Positions 7,034-8,891 of a stretch of DNA of 8,891 bases are shown piece by piece. A model generated the notes under the pieces. That model was not told where the DNA came from, made no database searches, and saw nothing but the letters and a program-made list of their open reading frames with translations. Every line of letters begins with the position of its first letter. Positions within the stretch are counted from its first letter, which is position 1. Source of the DNA: an uncultured Altererythrobacter sp. (GTDB lineage Bacteria > Pseudomonadota > Alphaproteobacteria > Sphingomonadales > Sphingomonadaceae); NCBI GenBank assembly GCA_938009055.1, contig CALLIO010000324.1, positions 1 to 8,891 on the forward strand, written 5' to 3'. The position numbers and the translations under genes are program-made.

Positions 7034-7062
7034 AGATACGCGCGGCCCAAAGGTGCGGATGC
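7034..7062 (-). promoter_or_regulatory. Candidate ECF-sigma promoter of the fasciclin gene
   Basis: On the minus strand GCATCC (7062-7057) and GTATCT (7039-7034) are separated by 17 bases. Transcription would begin near 7027, giving a leader of about 35 bases with the AAGGAG site properly placed. The -35 part resembles the CCATCC element I recall for mycobacterial SigK; the -10 part does not clearly match. No housekeeping promoter is obvious in this gap. I do not see the same pair upstream of the sigma gene. Confidence 0.35.
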
Positions 7063-7115
7063 AAAATTGTTGGAAAAAATTTGAGCGCGCAAGAAATGCG
7101 CTTGATTACAGGGCT

Positions 7116-7850
7116 TTAGACCTGATTAAATGCGCCCTCTGCGACAACAGGGCCTGCATCTTGATCGGCAGGTTTACCGCCCAAAGGCTCGCGCGTGAGG
7201 ACCAATTGCACCCCGTCACCCATATTCTGCGTGATATTGGCAGGCAGGGTGACGCGCCGTTCCTCGCCCGCCACAACAACGCCCAGACTTTGCAGATCGC
7301 CGCCATCAGCAGGCACCAGCCACAATTCATGATCGTGCACGCCGTCAGCGGTGAGGCCGCTGGCAGACACCAGCATTTCTTCTGCATCGGGCAGATAGGT
7401 CACGCCGAGGCGCAATGGCGTGTCGCCAATTGGTATCGAGGCCACAAGCGGTGCTTGAGCCGCCACAGGATCGAGCGGTGTTTGAGCGGGCGAGCTGACC
7501 ATCAGCGCAATGGCTGCGACCGCCGCTGCGGCAGCTGCGCTTCCGGCCACTTGCCAATTGCGCAGGCGCTGCTTGAGCGAGATGACGTCGCCACCGGCAT
7601 CTGCGCCGCTTTGCTTGGCGTCAATCGCGCTGTTGATCCGCTGCCATACGGCGGCGTCAGGCTGAACACCCTCCATCTCGTCAGAAAGCGGGATGAACCA
7701 ATTGTCCCACCAATCCTTGCGGGTCGTGAAGATGCCGCCATCAGCGCATTTTCCGCGCGCGGTGAGCAAATCCTCGCCTTCGAGCAGGCCAAGCGAATAT
7801 TCCGCTGCCAGCATCGGATCATCGCGCTTGATTTCCGGGGCGTCGCTCAT
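7116..7850 (-). CDS. RskA-family transmembrane anti-sigma factor
   Basis: The 244-residue protein is predicted to hold the adjacent ECF sigma factor inactive at the inner membrane. The cytoplasmic N-terminus has the family pattern LAAEYSLGLLEGED (14-27), followed by a Trp-rich DWWDNWFIPLSDEM (46-59) and a WQRINSAI helix (69-76). A single membrane helix spans about 99-119. The periplasmic part has the RskA-type signature: VSASGLTADG, HELWLVPADGGDLQSLGVV (174-192) and a beta-rich tail. There is one cysteine (Cys35) and no HxxxCxxC zinc motif, so it is not a ZAS-type anti-sigma. The ATG lies inside the sigma-factor stop (ATGA), showing translational coupling; an in-frame upstream start at 7901 would overlap the sigma gene and is unlikely. 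Release presumably needs regulated proteolysis, as described for RskA; the signal is unknown. Confidence 0.88.
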   Translation of the reverse strand: MSDAPEIKRDDPMLAAEYSLGLLEGEDLLTARGKCADGGIFTTRKDWWDNWFIPLSDEMEGVQPDAAVWQRINSAIDAKQSGADAGGDVISLKQRLRNWQVAGSAAAAAAVAAIALMVSSPAQTPLDPVAAQAPLVASIPIGDTPLRLGVTYLPDAEEMLVSASGLTADGVHDHELWLVPADGGDLQSLGVVVAGEERRVTLPANITQNMGDGVQLVLTREPLGGKPADQDAGPVVAEGAFNQV

Positions 7851-8422
7851 TCCGCCGCCTCCAGACAAACGCGCAGTTTCTGTAAACCGCGCCGCACCCA
7901 ACTTTTCATCGTGCCCAGCGGCACGTCAGCGCTTTCCGCCAATTGCGCATAGGTGCGCCCATCAAAGAATGCCGAACGGATTGCGCCGCGCTGGCGCTCT
8001 TCCAACGTCTCAAGGCATTGGTGGATCTGGGTCGTTTTCTCCGCGTCAATCAGCAGGCTGTCGGCCAATGGAGCCGCATCCGGAATGGGTGCAGCTTCTT
8101 CAACCGGCACAGCGCCCTGGCGGATTTTGCCCGTGCGAAGACGATCCACCGCGCGGTTGCGCGCGAAGGTTGCGAGCCATGAAATCGGGCTGGCACGGGT
8201 GGGATCATAACGATCCGCGCGCTGCCACAAATTGACATAGACATCCTGCAATGCGTCTTCGGCCTCCTTTCGATCACCTAAGATACGCAGGCAGATGCCA
8301 AATAGTTTCGCCGAAGTGGCTTCATAAATTTCTTGCAGGGCGGATTGGTCGCCATCAGCCAACCGTGCCATTGCGGCTTTGAGCGCCTCGCGCGCTTCTG
8401 GAGTACTGGCTTGGACCATCAT
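7847..8422 (-). CDS. ECF sigma-70 family factor, SigK-like by context
   Basis: The 191-residue sigma factor contains only regions 2 and 4. Region 2 spans about 25-96: LFGICLRILGDRKEAEDALQDVYVNLW (40-66), with the core-binding DALQDVY pattern, then WLATFARNRAVDRLR (82-96) for -10 melting. After a linker rich in Pro and Ala (about 100-125), region 4 spans about 136-187 with the helix-turn-helix YAQLAESADVPLGTMKSWVRRGLQKLR recognising the -35. The start is ATGATG, so either Met could be first; the ribosome site is weak. It overlaps the downstream anti-sigma gene and lies 70 bases after mtgA. The RskA-type partner plus a fasciclin target suggest the SigK-like group, but I could not run a subgroup classification. 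Confidence 0.93.
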   Translation of the reverse strand: MMVQASTPEAREALKAAMARLADGDQSALQEIYEATSAKLFGICLRILGDRKEAEDALQDVYVNLWQRADRYDPTRASPISWLATFARNRAVDRLRTGKIRQGAVPVEEAAPIPDAAPLADSLLIDAEKTTQIHQCLETLEERQRGAIRSAFFDGRTYAQLAESADVPLGTMKSWVRRGLQKLRVCLEAAE

Positions 8423-8492
8423 TGGGCGCTCAATTCCGCGAGTTTTGGCGCTTCGTCAAGCCCTCATTCGCAGTGTTGAAACTAGTGCAACA
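8423..8492 (-). other. Short gap between mtgA and the sigma-factor gene
   Basis: These 70 bases contain no gene and no clear hairpin terminator. A TTGACG is present (8459-8454), but a partner -10 at normal spacing would fall almost on the sigma start codon, so I do not call it a promoter. The sigma gene may be read from mtgA or from an unrecognised ECF promoter here. Confidence 0.4.
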
Positions 8493-8891
8493 TTACTCAT
8501 AGACGCAGTCATCGAGCCCACCGCGCCGGACAATCGCCATTCGCCGTTCAATTGTGCGCCCATGCCGAGCAAGCCAGCCCGATGGAGCGATCACTTCGCG
8601 CTTCTTGGGCAAGGGCAGGGCGACTGCCATACGCGCCGCCTCGTTCTGGGTCAGCTTGGCAGCCGAATGGCCAAAGTAGCGTTCGGCACCGGCCTGCGCC
8701 CCATAGGTGCCAATGCCGGTCTCCGCGATGTTGAGATAGACTTCCATGATCCGGCGCTTGCCCCAGATTTTCTCGATGGCGAAGGCGAAATAGGCCTCTA
8801 GCCCTTTGCGGAAATATCCACCGCCTTGCCATAAGAAGACGTTCTTGGCCGTCTGCTGTGTGATGGTCGAGCCACCGCGGATCCGCCCGCC
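8493..8891 (-). CDS. mtgA: Monofunctional peptidoglycan glycosyltransferase, 3' part
   Basis: This is the C-terminal 132 residues of a GT51 transglycosylase, which polymerises lipid II into glycan strands at the inner membrane. The 5' part lies beyond the window, so the membrane anchor and the first catalytic Glu motif (EDxxF) are not seen. Visible motifs are RGGSTITQQTAKNVFLW (fragment residues 5-21), RKGLEAYFAFAIE (28-40), KRRIMEVYLNIAETG (45-59) with the conserved second-Glu region, YGAQAGAERYFG (63-74) and LTQNEAARMAVALPLP (80-95). There is no transpeptidase domain: the frame stops with TAA soon after, as expected for MtgA rather than a bifunctional PBP. The frame stays open from the window edge to the stop. 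It is co-directional with the sigma/anti-sigma pair, but co-transcription is not shown. Confidence 0.95.
   Translation of the reverse strand, partial: GGRIRGGSTITQQTAKNVFLWQGGGYFRKGLEAYFAFAIEKIWGKRRIMEVYLNIAETGIGTYGAQAGAERYFGHSAAKLTQNEAARMAVALPLPKKREVIAPSGWLARHGRTIERRMAIVRRGGLDDCVYE

Noticed and set aside
7053..7952. Plus-strand open frame of 299 codons
   Set aside because: It is antisense to the anti-sigma and sigma genes, whose domains are clear. The translation shows no recognisable domain and reflects GC-biased codon use on the other strand.
8431..8459. Housekeeping promoter with TTGACG before the sigma gene
   Set aside because: The matching -10 would be GAATTG, a poor fit, and would place the transcription start practically at the start codon.
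8548..8832. Minus-strand frame of 94 codons with its own ATG
   Set aside because: It is out of frame with mtgA, whose GT51 motifs run uninterrupted in another frame from the window edge.
1..8891. CRISPR array, tRNA, rRNA, insertion sequence or phage element
   Set aside because: I saw no spaced identical repeats, tRNA-like cloverleaf, transposase or integrase frame, or terminal inverted repeats on either strand.

Overview
The window looks like chromosomal DNA of an alphaproteobacterium, most likely a sphingomonad close to Erythrobacter. This is an inference from the ClpP and ClpX sequences, the TonB-receptor style, the OpgC-like acyltransferase and the moderately GC-rich codon use. No rRNA, tRNA, CRISPR array, insertion sequence or phage gene is visible. 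Nine protein genes fill most of the window and no gap exceeds 300 bases.

Layout. Positions 34-2400 (minus strand) hold a TonB-dependent outer-membrane receptor. It is preceded in the same frame by a 72-codon ORF with a very strong Shine-Dalgarno sequence; the small ORF's TGA touches the receptor's TTG start. Divergent from these, only about 33 bases away, is an OpgC/MdoC-like integral-membrane acyltransferase (2434-3648, plus strand). Next come clpP (3766-4464) and clpX (4669-5940), the peptidase and the AAA+ unfoldase of the ClpXP protease. A small DUF1648-like membrane protein (5940-6284) overlaps the clpX stop codon by one base.

A bidirectional-looking terminator (6302-6340) separates this rightward block from a leftward block. 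Read in its own direction, that block runs: the 3' end of mtgA (monofunctional peptidoglycan glycosyltransferase, cut by the window edge), an ECF sigma factor, its membrane anti-sigma factor of RskA type (ATGA overlap), and a secreted fasciclin-domain (FAS1) protein.

The leftward block is the most interesting part. It resembles the SigK-RskA system of Mycobacterium tuberculosis, whose main targets MPT70 and MPT83 are also fasciclin-domain proteins. A candidate ECF-type promoter (GCATCC-N17-GTATCT) lies just upstream of the fasciclin gene. The working model is that a membrane signal releases the sigma factor from RskA, which then drives export of the FAS1 protein. The ClpXP block is housekeeping proteolysis, with an unusual membrane-protein passenger.
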